Shown: positions 52,972-62,005, numbered from the stretch's first letter. The stretch is DNA of 64,000 nucleotides from Maritimibacter fusiformis (GCF_008086115.1 NZ_VSIY01000003.1:186001-250000), one strand, 5' to 3'. Notes: generated from the sequence alone by a model not told the origin. A program made the numbers and translations.

Positions 52972-53796
52972 CTACCCCGCGAAAACGCAGCCGTCAGTGA
53001 TCAGCTCCGGCGGCGTCAGGCACAGCCCGCGCGCCACCCGCCAGGCGGCCAGCACCTTGGGCACATAGGCGCGGGTTTCGGCAAAGGGCGGCACGCCGCC
53101 GTGCTGGGCCACCGCGTTCTCGCCCGCGTTGTAGCCGGCCAGCGCCAGGATCGGGTCGCGGTCGAAATGCTCGAGCAGCCAGGCCAGGTAGGCGACGCCA
53201 CCGGCGATGTTCTGGCCCGGATCGGTCGCATCCTCGACCCCGAAGCGGGTCGCGGTGTCGGGGATCAACTGCATCAGCCCCTGCGCGCCCGCGCCCGACA
53301 GCGCCGCGGTCCGGCCGCTGGATTCCACCGCGATCAGGGCCAGCACCAGGGCCGGCGAGACATCGGTGCCAATGGTGGCGGTGAGGATGTCGACACCATG
53401 GGCGGCGGCGATGTCGCGCAGGTGTTGCAGGCGCGGCGCGGCGGCATCGCCGGCCTCAAGCGCGGCCAGCGCACGCGCGACATTGGCCGGCCCCGCCCCT
53501 TCGCGCGAGGCCGCGACCTCGTCCCAGAACCATTCAAAGCCCGACAGCGCAGCCGTGGCGCCCCCGGCTGCCACCTCAGCCGGCGCATCGACCGGCGCGG
53601 GCCGTGCCACCGCAAGGCGGCGGGCCTGTTCCTCGGGGTCGATCTGCACGTCGATCCGGCCCTGCCCCGGTGCCGGCACGCCCACCCGCTTGAAGGTGAA
53701 GTCGGGAAACGGCGGCGGATCGCCGGCCATGCCGACGCGCACTGACATGGACACGGCCAATGCCGCGCCCAGAATCGTGAACACAATACGCTTCAT
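52972..53796 (-). CDS. Lytic transglycosylase-like protein
   Basis: 274-residue exported protein with a signal peptide at residues about 1-24 (ending VGMAGDP). The SLT domain occupies about residues 140-250: ALIAVESSGRTAALSGAGAQGLMQLIPDTATRFGV contains the catalytic Glu in VESSG and the GLMQLIPxTA motif, followed by GVAYLAWLLEHFDRDPILALAGYNAGENAV. It cleaves peptidoglycan strands. Its stop is 4 bases before the HAD-UbiA start, so the two may be co-transcribed. The mid-region is Ala/Pro-rich. Confidence 0.92.
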   Translation of the reverse strand: MKRIVFTILGAALAVSMSVRVGMAGDPPPFPDFTFKRVGVPAPGQGRIDVQIDPEEQARRLAVARPAPVDAPAEVAAGGATAALSGFEWFWDEVAASREGAGPANVARALAALEAGDAAAPRLQHLRDIAAAHGVDILTATIGTDVSPALVLALIAVESSGRTAALSGAGAQGLMQLIPDTATRFGVEDATDPGQNIAGGVAYLAWLLEHFDRDPILALAGYNAGENAVAQHGGVPPFAETRAYVPKVLAAWRVARGLCLTPPELITDGCVFAG

Positions 53797-54161
53797 CTGC
53801 CAGAAGACCTGCTCTGCCTCTGCATTATTATTGATCGAAGCATCGCAAATTCCCGGCGAAAGAGCCAGTTATTCCTGCGAATCCCGACCGATTCCCGCGC
53901 CGCCAATACAGCTTGCGGCAAAATCGTTAACATCGCGTGAATTTTATTTCACATATATTTCAAGGACTTGGTCAGTTTTCGATCCGACCCTTCGGGACAG
54001 CCAGAAATTGTACGATCTATGTCCAACTCTTGCCCCAATCGGAAGGGAAATTCCAACCATGCCAAGCAGGGCATCGGATCGGTTCACAGGCGGTTCGGAC
54101 GGTCTGCAAGGCGGACGTGAGACTGAACCTACTAGCTGATGAACTTTCGGAGGGACAAGAG
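53797..54161. promoter_or_regulatory. Intergenic region upstream of the flp pilin genes
   Basis: 365 bases separating the divergent transglycosylase gene and flp1. The part around 53915-53965 is clearly AT-rich and probably contains the pilin promoter. It includes TTAA-N7-TGAA (53927-53941), one base off the second half of a CtrA box (TTAA-N7-TTAA). No clean -35/-10 pair was identified. GGAGGGA at 54149-54155 is the flp1 ribosome binding site. Confidence 0.4.
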
Positions 54162-54356
54162 ATGAAACTGTTCAAGCTGATGAAAACCTTTCGCAACGAC
54201 GAAGACGGTGCGGTTACCGTCGACTGGGTCGTGCTGACCGCCGCCATCGTGGGCCTCGGCATCGCCATTCTGACGACCGTGCAGACCGGCACCCAGACGC
54301 TGGCCGACAACATTTCGTCCGAGCTTGCCGACATCACTGTCAGCAACGGCCAGTAA
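54162..54356 (+). CDS. flp1: Flp-family pilin 1
   Basis: 64-residue Flp/Fap-type prepilin. A short basic leader MKLFKLMKTFRNDEDG is followed by AVTVDWVVLTAAIVGLGIAILTTV, the hydrophobic assembly helix, and a small C-terminal region. In Flp pilins the residues at +5/+6 after the cleaved Gly are Glu-Tyr; here they are Asp-Trp. The ribosome binding site GGAGGGA is strong. It is the first gene of the tad operon and a near copy of the next gene. Confidence 0.9.
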   Translation: MKLFKLMKTFRNDEDGAVTVDWVVLTAAIVGLGIAILTTVQTGTQTLADNISSELADITVSNGQ

Positions 54357-54360
54357 TCCT
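54198..54360 (+). repeat. Direct repeat, first copy (flp1)
   Basis: 163-base segment repeated at 54421-54583 with six single-base differences, all in third codon positions and all synonymous. It spans from the DEDG codons of flp1 to just beyond its stop. Confidence 0.95.
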
Positions 54361-54390
54361 GCGCCACAACACACCAAGGAGACCTGAACC

Positions 54391-54579
54391 ATGATGAACC
54401 TGATCAATAACTTCCGCCGCGACGAAGACGGTGCGGTTACCGTCGACTGGGTCGTGCTGACCGCCGCCATCGTCGGCCTCGGCATTGCCATCCTGACGAC
54501 CGTGCAGACCGGCACGCAGACGCTGGCCGACAACATCTCGTCCGAGCTTGCCGACATCACCGTCAGCAACGGCCAGTAA
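54391..54579 (+). CDS. flp2: Flp-family pilin 2
   Basis: 62-residue prepilin identical to Flp1 from the DEDG residues to the C-terminus (52 residues); only the leader (MMNLINNFRR) differs. This is a recent tandem duplicate or a pair kept alike by gene conversion. AAGGAG precedes the ATG. A strong terminator lies just downstream, which would let the pilins be made in excess over the assembly genes. Confidence 0.9.
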   Translation: MMNLINNFRRDEDGAVTVDWVVLTAAIVGLGIAILTTVQTGTQTLADNISSELADITVSNGQ

Positions 54580-54583
54580 TCCT
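54421..54583 (+). repeat. Direct repeat, second copy (flp2)
   Basis: Second copy of the 163-base repeat covering the identical part of the flp2 coding region, with six synonymous differences from the first copy. Confidence 0.95.
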
Positions 54584-54601
54584 GGCACAAGACTTCGGAA
54601 C

Positions 54602-54627
54602 AGGGCCGTGCCTTCGGGCGCGGCCCT
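54602..54627 (+). terminator. Intrinsic terminator or attenuator after flp2
   Basis: About an 11-bp stem (AGGGCCG/CGGCCCT plus inner pairs) closed by a C(TTCG)G tetraloop, followed by a pyrimidine-rich TTTCCCCTTT stretch. It lies 23 bases after flp2 and could partly end pilin transcription before cpaB. Confidence 0.8.
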
Positions 54628-54785
54628 TTCCCCTTTGGCGGATGCGGACGGGCCGCTGTTTCCGATATGGAAAAAGCCACGCCATCCGCACGGACAATCC
54701 ACATTTTTGCCCAAATCCGCGGGCACATTGGCGGTGCTGAATTGCGTCAGGCCGGGGGACCGGCGAGTGAGGGAAGGGATAGGAC

Positions 54786-55643
54786 ATGCGCTCAGTTTTT
54801 GCATTGGTTCTTCTGATCGGCGTCGGGCTGGCGGGTTTTGCCGTCTACATGGCCCGCGGCTATATCGGTGACTATCAGGCGGCGCTCGAACAGGAGCGCG
54901 CGGCCCGGGCCGAGGTCATTCCGACCGTCGAGGTCTATGTGGCGGATGAGCCGCTGACCTACGGCGCGGTGGTCTCCGAGGACAACATCCGAATGGTGAA
55001 ATGGCCCGAGAACGCCATTCCCGAAGGCGCCTTCACATCGCTCGACGCGCTGTTTCCGGCCGGCGAGAAGCGCTTCCGCACCGTGTTGCGCACGATGGAA
55101 AAGGACGAGGCGCTGCTGGCGGTCAAGCTGACCGAACCGGGCGCCGACGCCGGCGTCAGCGCGCGGCTGGCCACCGGGATGCGCGCCTTCGCGATCAAGG
55201 TCGACGTGACCTCGGGCGTGTCGGGCTTTTTGGCGCCGGGCGATCATATCGACATCTACTGGTCGGGCCGCGCCGACACCGGCCGCGAGGGGCGCGGGCA
55301 GGAAATCACCAAATTGATCGAATCGAACGTCAAGATCATCGCGATCGACCAGATGGCCGATATCGACCGCACTTCTCCGACAATCGCGCGCACCATCACG
55401 GTCGAGGCGACGCCGCAGCAGGTGGCCGCCCTGGCCCAGGCGCAAGCGACCGGGCGGATGTCCCTGTCGCTGGTCGGGCATGGCGACACCACCATCGCCT
55501 CGGGCGTCGAGGTCGACCAGAACATCCTGCTGGGCATCACCGAAGAGGCGGTCACGATCGAGCGCGCGCCCGAGATCTGCACGATCCGCACCCGCAAGGG
55601 CGCCGAGATCGTCGAAACCCCGATCCCCTGCCCGACAAACTGA
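54786..55643 (+). CDS. cpaB: CpaB (RcpC) pilus assembly protein
   Basis: 285-residue periplasmic/inner-membrane-anchored Tad component. N-terminal membrane segment at residues about 3-24; then EVYVADEPLTYGAVVSEDNIRMVKWP, the SAF-like domain typical of CpaB, and a conserved VDVTSGVSGFLAPGDHIDIYWSG around residues 137-160. It probably helps join the secretin to the inner-membrane complex. Preceded by GGGAAGGGATAGGAC. Confidence 0.93.
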   Translation: MRSVFALVLLIGVGLAGFAVYMARGYIGDYQAALEQERAARAEVIPTVEVYVADEPLTYGAVVSEDNIRMVKWPENAIPEGAFTSLDALFPAGEKRFRTVLRTMEKDEALLAVKLTEPGADAGVSARLATGMRAFAIKVDVTSGVSGFLAPGDHIDIYWSGRADTGREGRGQEITKLIESNVKIIAIDQMADIDRTSPTIARTITVEATPQQVAALAQAQATGRMSLSLVGHGDTTIASGVEVDQNILLGITEEAVTIERAPEICTIRTRKGAEIVETPIPCPTN

Positions 55644-55889
55644 CGGGCGGACCGACACCCGATGCAGGCCCCGGCGCCGCCAGCCCCCCTAAATCTGGGG
55701 CCGCGCGGCGCCGGTGTTGCCTCAGAGACGCATGAAACCAGGCCCGCAAGTCCTTGATTCTTGCAACGAAGCCAATTCTGGCGCATCCTGCGCCGCAATC
55801 GGGACCACAGATCCGCGCCAAAGCGGGCATGGCAACCCCAGAGCAGACCGGGCAAACGACCCGAAAACCGTGATCGGAGGCAGGATCAC

Positions 55890-57329
55890 ATGAGATCAGG
55901 ATCAATCCTTAAGGCGGCCGCCATCGGGCTGTCGCTCGCCCTTGGGGTCGCCCCCGGCGCGGGCCTGTCCGAAACCCTGAGGGTGATGGACGGCGCGATG
56001 TCGGGCGCGCTCAACGTGCCGATGAACCGCGCCGTGGTGGTCGAGGCCGACGAGCCGTTTGCCGAAATCTCCATCGCCAACCCGGGCATCGCCGACATTT
56101 CCACCCTGTCGGACCGCACCATCTATGTGCTGGGCAAGGCACCCGGGCGCACCACGCTGACGCTTCTGGGCGCCGATGGCCGACTGATCACCAACGTCGA
56201 GGTGCAGGTCACCCCCGACGTGGCCGAGTTCAAGGAACGCCTGCGCCAGATCCTGCCCAACGAACCGGTCGAGGTGCGCACAGCCAATGACGGCATCGTG
56301 CTGTCGGGCGTGGTCAGTTCGGCGGCGGCGCTCGACCGCGCGCTCGACCTGGCCCAGCGCTACGCGCCCGAGCGGGTGTCTAACCTGATGAGCGTCGGCG
56401 GCACCCAGCAGGTCATGCTGAAGGTGCGTTTCGCCGAGATGCAGCGCACCGTCACCAAGAGCCTGTCGACCTCGCTGGGCATCGGCGGCGCGCTGCTCGG
56501 CGGCGACCTCGGCACCGCGATCGGCACCGGGGTTCTGAGCGACAATGACAATTTCGGCGCCGCCTTCGACGGCGACCTGACCACCAACCCGCGGTCCTCC
56601 AACGCGCGCACCGGGCAGATGACCTTCGGCTTCGACGCCGGCGCGCTCGAGTTTGCGGTGATGATCGAAGCCCTTGAAAACAAGGGCATGGTGCGCACGC
56701 TGGCCGAACCCAACCTGACCGCCCTGTCGGGACAGGAGGCCAGTTTCCTGGCCGGTGGCGAATACCCGATCCCGGTCACGGACGGGGCCGGCGGCGTGGT
56801 GATCGACTACAAGCCCTTCGGCGTCGAGCTGACCTTTACCCCGACCGTGGTCGAGGGCGACCTGATCAACCTGCAGCTCGAAGCGGCGGTTTCGGCACTC
56901 GACTCGGCCGCGACCTTCGGCGACGGCTCGATCACGGTGAACTCGTTCAAGCGGCGCGAGACCAAGACCACGGTCGAAATGCGCGACGGCCAGAGTTTCG
57001 CCATCGCCGGGCTTCTGCAGGACGATTTCCGCGATCTCAACGGCCAGGTGCCGTGGCTGGGCGACATCCCGATTCTGGGCGCGCTGTTCCGCTCGGCCGA
57101 TTACGAACGGTCGCAGTCCGAACTGGTGATCATCATCACCCCCCATCTCGTCACGCCCACCCGCGGCGAGGCGCTGGTGCTGCCGACCGACCGGATCAGG
57201 CCGCCCAGCGACGGCGATCTGTTCCTGCATGGCCGCACCGAAGCGCCGAACCTGCCCACCACCGGCGCCGCCGGCGAGGTTGCGATGCAGGATTTCGGCG
57301 GCTCCTACGGCTACGTGATGGAGGATTGA
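55890..57329 (+). CDS. cpaC: CpaC (RcpA) secretin of the Tad system
   Basis: 479-residue outer-membrane secretin. A signal peptide spans about residues 1-27; an N-terminal domain with ISIANPGIADISTLSDRTIYVLGKAPGRTTL follows, then BON-like and secretin core with VMLKVRFAEMQRTVTKSLS and the C-terminal GQVPWLGDIPILGALFRS-type ending (secretin signature) near residues 385-405. The ATG at 55890 has GGAGG about 12 bases upstream (spacing slightly long). 246 bases separate it from cpaB. Confidence 0.94.
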   Translation: MRSGSILKAAAIGLSLALGVAPGAGLSETLRVMDGAMSGALNVPMNRAVVVEADEPFAEISIANPGIADISTLSDRTIYVLGKAPGRTTLTLLGADGRLITNVEVQVTPDVAEFKERLRQILPNEPVEVRTANDGIVLSGVVSSAAALDRALDLAQRYAPERVSNLMSVGGTQQVMLKVRFAEMQRTVTKSLSTSLGIGGALLGGDLGTAIGTGVLSDNDNFGAAFDGDLTTNPRSSNARTGQMTFGFDAGALEFAVMIEALENKGMVRTLAEPNLTALSGQEASFLAGGEYPIPVTDGAGGVVIDYKPFGVELTFTPTVVEGDLINLQLEAAVSALDSAATFGDGSITVNSFKRRETKTTVEMRDGQSFAIAGLLQDDFRDLNGQVPWLGDIPILGALFRSADYERSQSELVIIITPHLVTPTRGEALVLPTDRIRPPSDGDLFLHGRTEAPNLPTTGAAGEVAMQDFGGSYGYVMED

Positions 57330-57331
57330 TC

Positions 57332-57988
57332 ATGGCGATGACCCCGACGAAATCGCTTCTGACCGCCGGTTCGGTGATCGCGCTGGTCGCGGCCTGCGAC
57401 CAGACCGACCTTTCGCGCGAGGCCGGCGTTTACCCCGACCAGGTGGAATTCGGCGCCGCCACCGCCAACAACATGGCCTTTCACACCGGCGAAAAGCAGT
57501 ATGTGATCGACCTGGCGCAGCGCTTCTCGCGCGAAGTGCCCGACATGGTGAACTTCGCCTTCAACTCGACCGCGCTCGATTCCGAGGCCCGCACCATCCT
57601 TCTGAAACAGGCCAATTTCATCCGCCAGTTCCCCGAGGTCCGCTTCCGCGTCTATGGCCACACCGACCTGGTCGGCTCGTCCGCCTACAACCAGCGCCTC
57701 GGTCTGCGCCGCGCCCAGGCGGTGGTGAATTTCCTGGTCTCGCAAGGCATCAGCCGGTCGCGGCTCGAGGCCATGGTCTCCTACGGCGAGACCCGCCCGG
57801 TGATCGACACCCCGAACCGCGAGCGCCGCAACCGGCGCACCGTCACCGAGGTGTCGGGCTTCGTCGCGGATGCGCCCCTGATCCTGAACGGCAAATACGC
57901 CGAGGTGATCTTCCGCGAATATGTCGACAGCGCCAGCCGGCCGCATGATGCCGACGGCACCGCCGGGCTGACCGGTTTGACCGACTGA
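57332..57988 (+). CDS. OmpA-like lipoprotein at the CpaD position
   Basis: 218-residue predicted lipoprotein with lipobox VAAC near residue 22. The C-terminal OmpA domain (residues about 85-180) contains QFPEVRFRVYGHTDLVGSSAYNQRLGLRRAQAVVNFLV, the peptidoglycan-binding signature. It occupies the place of CpaD in other tad operons, so it may anchor the outer-membrane pore. It starts 2 bases after cpaC's stop. Confidence 0.88.
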   Translation: MAMTPTKSLLTAGSVIALVAACDQTDLSREAGVYPDQVEFGAATANNMAFHTGEKQYVIDLAQRFSREVPDMVNFAFNSTALDSEARTILLKQANFIRQFPEVRFRVYGHTDLVGSSAYNQRLGLRRAQAVVNFLVSQGISRSRLEAMVSYGETRPVIDTPNRERRNRRTVTEVSGFVADAPLILNGKYAEVIFREYVDSASRPHDADGTAGLTGLTD

Positions 57989-58022
57989 GGCGAAACCACC
58001 CCTCCCCACCGGCCTGACCTGC

Positions 58023-58059
58023 GACGACGCCAGAGTTTCCCGCAAACTCTGGCGTCGTC
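58023..58059 (+). terminator. Long perfect hairpin between the OmpA-like gene and cpaE
   Basis: Perfect 16-bp stem (58023-58038 with 58044-58059) with a 5-base loop, followed by TTCTTTCC. It stands in a 317-base gap of the operon and is likely a terminator or RNA-processing signal dividing the pilus locus into an upstream and a downstream unit. Confidence 0.85.
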
Positions 58060-58305
58060 TTCTTTCCGGCCCACCGCGCGCGCCGGCGCCGTTCCCCGCG
58101 TGGAAACAACCCCTCCCCGCCCCCGCGATCGTCTCGAAATGGCCGATGAAAGGGCTGTTTTCGCCGCATTGTTGCCGACATTGCCTGCGACATTGGCGAC
58201 TGCGAGCAGATCGACTGCGAGTCGAAGCGCGGCAGGAAAGGGGATTCACGAGAATACTCGGGGTCGGGCCACCCGGTTCTGCCGAAATGTGAAGGAAGAG
58301 GCGAC
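58060..58305 (+). promoter_or_regulatory. Region upstream of cpaE after the long hairpin
   Basis: About 245 bases with no gene. The sequence is less GC-rich around 58130-58200 and probably holds a promoter for cpaE-cpaF-tadB-tadC-tadD. No unambiguous -35/-10 pair was found. Confidence 0.35.
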
Positions 58306-59553
58306 ATGAGTGGGACAACGGCACTCCAGCAGGAACCGGCGCCGATCATTGCGGTGACGATCTCGCGCGATGTTCAGGAATTCGACCTGCTGATCGAGGA
58401 CATGGAAACCGAGCTTGGTGAAAGCTGGGGCGATCTGTCGATCGGCGATGCGATCGCGTTCTTCGCCCAGCCCGACGCCGCGTCGCTGGAATTCGTCGCC
58501 ATCGCGATGGACGACGAGGACGAGGCCAACCTGGCCGAGATCGCGGAAGTGATCCGCGCCGCGCGGGCCCGCCGGATCAAGGCCATCGTGGTGGCCGAAG
58601 AGGTCAGCCCGATCGCGCTGCACCAGCTCTTGAAGATGGGGGCCGAGGAATTCGTCCCCTACCCCCTGCCCGAGGGCGCGCTGCATGACGCGATCGAGCG
58701 TCTGCGCACGCCGCCCCCGGCCCCCGAACCTGTTGCCGCCGCGCCCGTGGCGCCGGTGACCGCGTCGGGCGGCGACCATGATGGCGTGATCCTCGGGGTC
58801 CAGGGCCTGTCGGGCGGCGTCGGCGCCACCACGCTGGCGGTGAACCTGGCCTGGGAACTGGCCAATATCGACAAGAAGTCGCCGCGCAAGGTCTGCCTGA
58901 TCGACTTCGACCTGCAGATGGGATCGGTCGCGACCTTCCTCGACCTGCCCCGGCGCGAGGTGATCTACGAGATCCTGTCCGACACCGAGGCGATGGACAA
59001 GGACACCTTCATGGCCGCGCTGGTCGGCTACGAGGACAAGCTCCAGGTCTTTACCGCGCCCTATGACATGCTGCCGCTCGACCTGATCGGCCCCGACGAT
59101 ATCACCCGGGTGCTCGACATGGCCAAGTCGCATTTCGACTACGTGGTGGTCGACATGCCATCGACCGTGGTGCAATGGACCGAGACCGTGCTGAACGCCG
59201 CGCATGTGTTCTTCGCGCCGCTCGAACTCGACATGCGCTCGGCGCAGAACGCGCTGCGCTTCATCCGCGCGCTCAAGGCCGAGGATCTGCCGGTCGAAAA
59301 ACTGCGCTTCGTGCTCAACCGGGCGCCGAAATTCACCGACCTGTCGGGCAAGTCCCGGGTCAAGCGCCTGGCCGAGAGCCTCGACATCAAGATCGACGTG
59401 CAGCTTGCCGACGGCGGCAAGCAGGTGGTCCAGGCCTGCGACCACGGCACCCCGCTGGCCAGCTCGGCGGCGAAATCGCCGCTGCGCAAGGACATCCAGA
59501 AACTCGCCAAATCGGTCAACGACGTGAACGACGCGGCCGAGGCCGCAGCCTAG
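58306..59553 (+). CDS. cpaE: CpaE (TadZ) pilus localization ATPase
   Basis: 415-residue protein. An N-terminal receiver-like domain (about 1-140) is followed by a MinD/ParA-like ATPase domain: VILGVQGLSGGVGATTLAVNLAWEL is a deviant Walker A in which the usual Lys is Ala, normal for TadZ. A Walker B is DYVVVDMPST. It positions the pilus machine at a cell pole in related bacteria. The last residues are Ala-rich. cpaF follows after 10 bases. Confidence 0.93.
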   Translation: MSGTTALQQEPAPIIAVTISRDVQEFDLLIEDMETELGESWGDLSIGDAIAFFAQPDAASLEFVAIAMDDEDEANLAEIAEVIRAARARRIKAIVVAEEVSPIALHQLLKMGAEEFVPYPLPEGALHDAIERLRTPPPAPEPVAAAPVAPVTASGGDHDGVILGVQGLSGGVGATTLAVNLAWELANIDKKSPRKVCLIDFDLQMGSVATFLDLPRREVIYEILSDTEAMDKDTFMAALVGYEDKLQVFTAPYDMLPLDLIGPDDITRVLDMAKSHFDYVVVDMPSTVVQWTETVLNAAHVFFAPLELDMRSAQNALRFIRALKAEDLPVEKLRFVLNRAPKFTDLSGKSRVKRLAESLDIKIDVQLADGGKQVVQACDHGTPLASSAAKSPLRKDIQKLAKSVNDVNDAAEAAA

Positions 59554-59563
59554 GAGACAGCCC

Positions 59564-61024
59564 TTGTTTTCACGCTACAAGAAACCCGATGGAACCAAGC
59601 CGGCGGTGGGCGTGCCCACCCCCAAGCTGCACGCGGTCGACGGTGACCGCGCGCCCTCGCCGGCGGCCGCGCCGGCGGCCGCGCCGATGCCGAAACCGCA
59701 ACGCGACCGGCGCGCGGCGCAGCCCGCCCCGGTCGACAAGGAACGCAAGCGCAAGGAACGGCTGGGCAACATCAAGGTCGAACTGCACAAGCAGCTTCTC
59801 GACAACCTGAACCTGTCGGCGCTCGAGACCGCATCGGAAAAGGACCTGCGCGCCGAGATCAACGCGATCACCGCCGAGGCGCTGCAGGACATGAACGTGG
59901 TCCTGAACCGCGAGGAACGCCAGATCCTGACCCAGGACCTGTTCGACGAGGTCATGGGCCTGGGCCCGCTCGAGCCGCTTCTGAAGGACGAAAGCGTCAA
60001 CGACATCCTTGTGAACGGCCCGCATCAGATCTTCGTCGAACGCAACGGCAAGCTGAGCCTGACCGACATCACCTTCAAGGACGAACGCCACCTGCTTCGG
60101 ATCATCGACAAGATCGTGTCGGCGGTGGGCCGGCGGGTCGACGAATCCAACCCGCATGTGGACGCGCGGCTTTCCGACGGGTCGCGCTTCAACGCGATGG
60201 TGCCGCCGATCGCGGTCGACGGCTCGCTGGTCTCGATCCGGAAATTCAAGAAAGACAAGCTGGGCATCGACGAGCTGGTGAATTTCGGCGCCTTTTCCGA
60301 GGAAATGGCCGCCTACCTGCAAGCCGCCGTCGCCACCCGCCTCAACGTCATCGTCTCGGGCGGCACCGGCTCGGGCAAGACCACGACGCTCAATGCGCTG
60401 TCGTCCTTCATCGACAACTCCGAACGCATCCTGACGATCGAGGACACCGCGGAACTGCAACTGCAGCAGGTCCATGTCGGAAGGATGGAAAGCCGCCCGC
60501 CCAATGTCGAGGGCAAGGGCGCGGTCAGCCAGCGCGACTGTCTCAGGAACGCGCTCAGGATGCGCCCGGACCGCATCATCGTGGGCGAAACCCGCGGCGA
60601 AGAGGTCATCGACATGTTGCAGGCGATGAACACCGGCCACGACGGCTCGATGACCACGATCCACGCCAACTCGGCGCGCGATGCTGTCAGCCGGCTGGAG
60701 AACATGATCGCCATGGCCGGCATCGAGATGCCGATCAAGGCGGTGCGCAGCCAGATCGCCTCGGCCGTCAACCTCGTGGTGCAGGCCAGCCGTCTTCAGG
60801 ACGGCTCGCGCCGGATGGTGTCGATCACCGAAATCACCGGCATGGAGGGCGACGTGATCTCGATGCAGGAAGTGTTCCGCTATCAGCGCACCGGATTGCA
60901 ACCCGACGGCAAGATCAACGGCCACTTCACCGCCACCGGCGTGCGCTCGCACTACTCGGACCGCTTCCGCCAGTGGGGTTACGACCTGCCGCCTTCGCTG
61001 TTTGAACCCGTTGTCACGGAGTAA
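59564..61024 (+). CDS. cpaF: CpaF (TadA) secretion ATPase
   Basis: 486-residue type II/IV secretion ATPase that powers pilus assembly. Walker A is IVSGGTGSGKTTTLNAL near residues 263-279, Asp box and Walker B follow (RPDRIIVGETRGEE), and the His box is MTTIHANSARDA. The start is a TTG at 59564: AGGAG lies 7 bases upstream and no in-frame ATG is available. The first 75 residues are Pro/Ala-rich. tadB starts 3 bases after the stop. Confidence 0.95.
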   Translation: MFSRYKKPDGTKPAVGVPTPKLHAVDGDRAPSPAAAPAAAPMPKPQRDRRAAQPAPVDKERKRKERLGNIKVELHKQLLDNLNLSALETASEKDLRAEINAITAEALQDMNVVLNREERQILTQDLFDEVMGLGPLEPLLKDESVNDILVNGPHQIFVERNGKLSLTDITFKDERHLLRIIDKIVSAVGRRVDESNPHVDARLSDGSRFNAMVPPIAVDGSLVSIRKFKKDKLGIDELVNFGAFSEEMAAYLQAAVATRLNVIVSGGTGSGKTTTLNALSSFIDNSERILTIEDTAELQLQQVHVGRMESRPPNVEGKGAVSQRDCLRNALRMRPDRIIVGETRGEEVIDMLQAMNTGHDGSMTTIHANSARDAVSRLENMIAMAGIEMPIKAVRSQIASAVNLVVQASRLQDGSRRMVSITEITGMEGDVISMQEVFRYQRTGLQPDGKINGHFTATGVRSHYSDRFRQWGYDLPPSLFEPVVTE

Positions 61025-61027
61025 CCG

Positions 61028-61996
61028 ATGCAACTCAGCCCGGAACCGATCATCTATGGCCTGATCTTCGTCGCCGTCCTGGTGCTGGTCGAAGGCGTCT
61101 ACCTGACCGTCTTCGGCAAGTCGATCAGCCTCAACAACCGCGTCAACCGGCGCCTCGACCTGCTGGAAAAGGGGGTCGGGCGCGAACAGGTGCTGGAGCA
61201 GCTTCGCAAGGAGATGCACCAGCACATGAACGCCCGCGGCATCCCGGTCTATTCGCTGCTGGCCGAAAAGGCGCAAAAGGCCGCGATCGCCTTCTCGCCG
61301 CAGCAGCTCATCATGCTGATGGCCGCGGTGTCGGTGGTGGCCTATGTCGGCCTGACCGTGGGCACCGGCACCGGACCCACCGTGCGCATCGCGGTGGCGA
61401 TCGCGATGGGGGTCGGCGGGGTCTATGTCTGGGTCAACAACAAGGCCAAGAAACGCCTCGCGATGATCGAGGAACAGCTTCCCGACGCGGTCGAGCTGAT
61501 GGTGCGCTCACTTCGTGTCGGCCACCCGTTCAGCTCGGCGATCCAGATCGTCGCCAAGGAGGTGGCCGATCCGCTGGGGTCGGAGATGGGCGTGATCGCG
61601 GATGAATGCTCCTACGGGCGCGACGTGGGCGAAAGCCTCAAGCACCTGGCCGAACGCATGGACATGCAGGATTTGCGCTTTCTCGCCGTGGCGGTGTCGA
61701 TCCAGCAGCAATCGGGCGGCAACCTGGCCGAGATCCTCGACGGTCTGGCCAAGGTGATCCGGGCGCGCTTCAAGCTGTTTCGCCGCGTCAAGGCAATCAC
61801 CGCCGAGGCGAAATGGTCCGGCACCTTCCTGTCCGGTTTCCCGGTCGCGGCGTTGGTGATGATCAACCTGATCCAGCCCAACTACTACGACGACGTGAAG
61901 GAAACCTCGCTCTTCATCCCCGCCGCCCTGGTGGCGGCGGCGTTCCTGGTGGCCAACGTCTTCGTGATGAAGTCGCTGGTCAACATCAAGGTCTGA
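61028..61996 (+). CDS. tadB: TadB inner-membrane platform protein
   Basis: 322-residue protein with membrane segments near residues 6-26, 94-135, 260-280 and 300-320 and the T2SSF-type central domain (ELMVRSLRVGHPFSSAIQIVAKEVADPLGSEM). It is one of two platform proteins of the Tad assembly machinery, partner of TadC. Gap to tadC is only 9 bases. Confidence 0.94.
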   Translation: MQLSPEPIIYGLIFVAVLVLVEGVYLTVFGKSISLNNRVNRRLDLLEKGVGREQVLEQLRKEMHQHMNARGIPVYSLLAEKAQKAAIAFSPQQLIMLMAAVSVVAYVGLTVGTGTGPTVRIAVAIAMGVGGVYVWVNNKAKKRLAMIEEQLPDAVELMVRSLRVGHPFSSAIQIVAKEVADPLGSEMGVIADECSYGRDVGESLKHLAERMDMQDLRFLAVAVSIQQQSGGNLAEILDGLAKVIRARFKLFRRVKAITAEAKWSGTFLSGFPVAALVMINLIQPNYYDDVKETSLFIPAALVAAAFLVANVFVMKSLVNIKV

Positions 61997-62005
61997 GGAC
62001 GGATC

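Noticed and set aside
53927..53941. CtrA-like site upstream of flp1
   Set aside because: TTAA-N7-TGAA differs from the box in the second half, and the similar sequence before tadG is even less complete. Chance matches of this size are expected.
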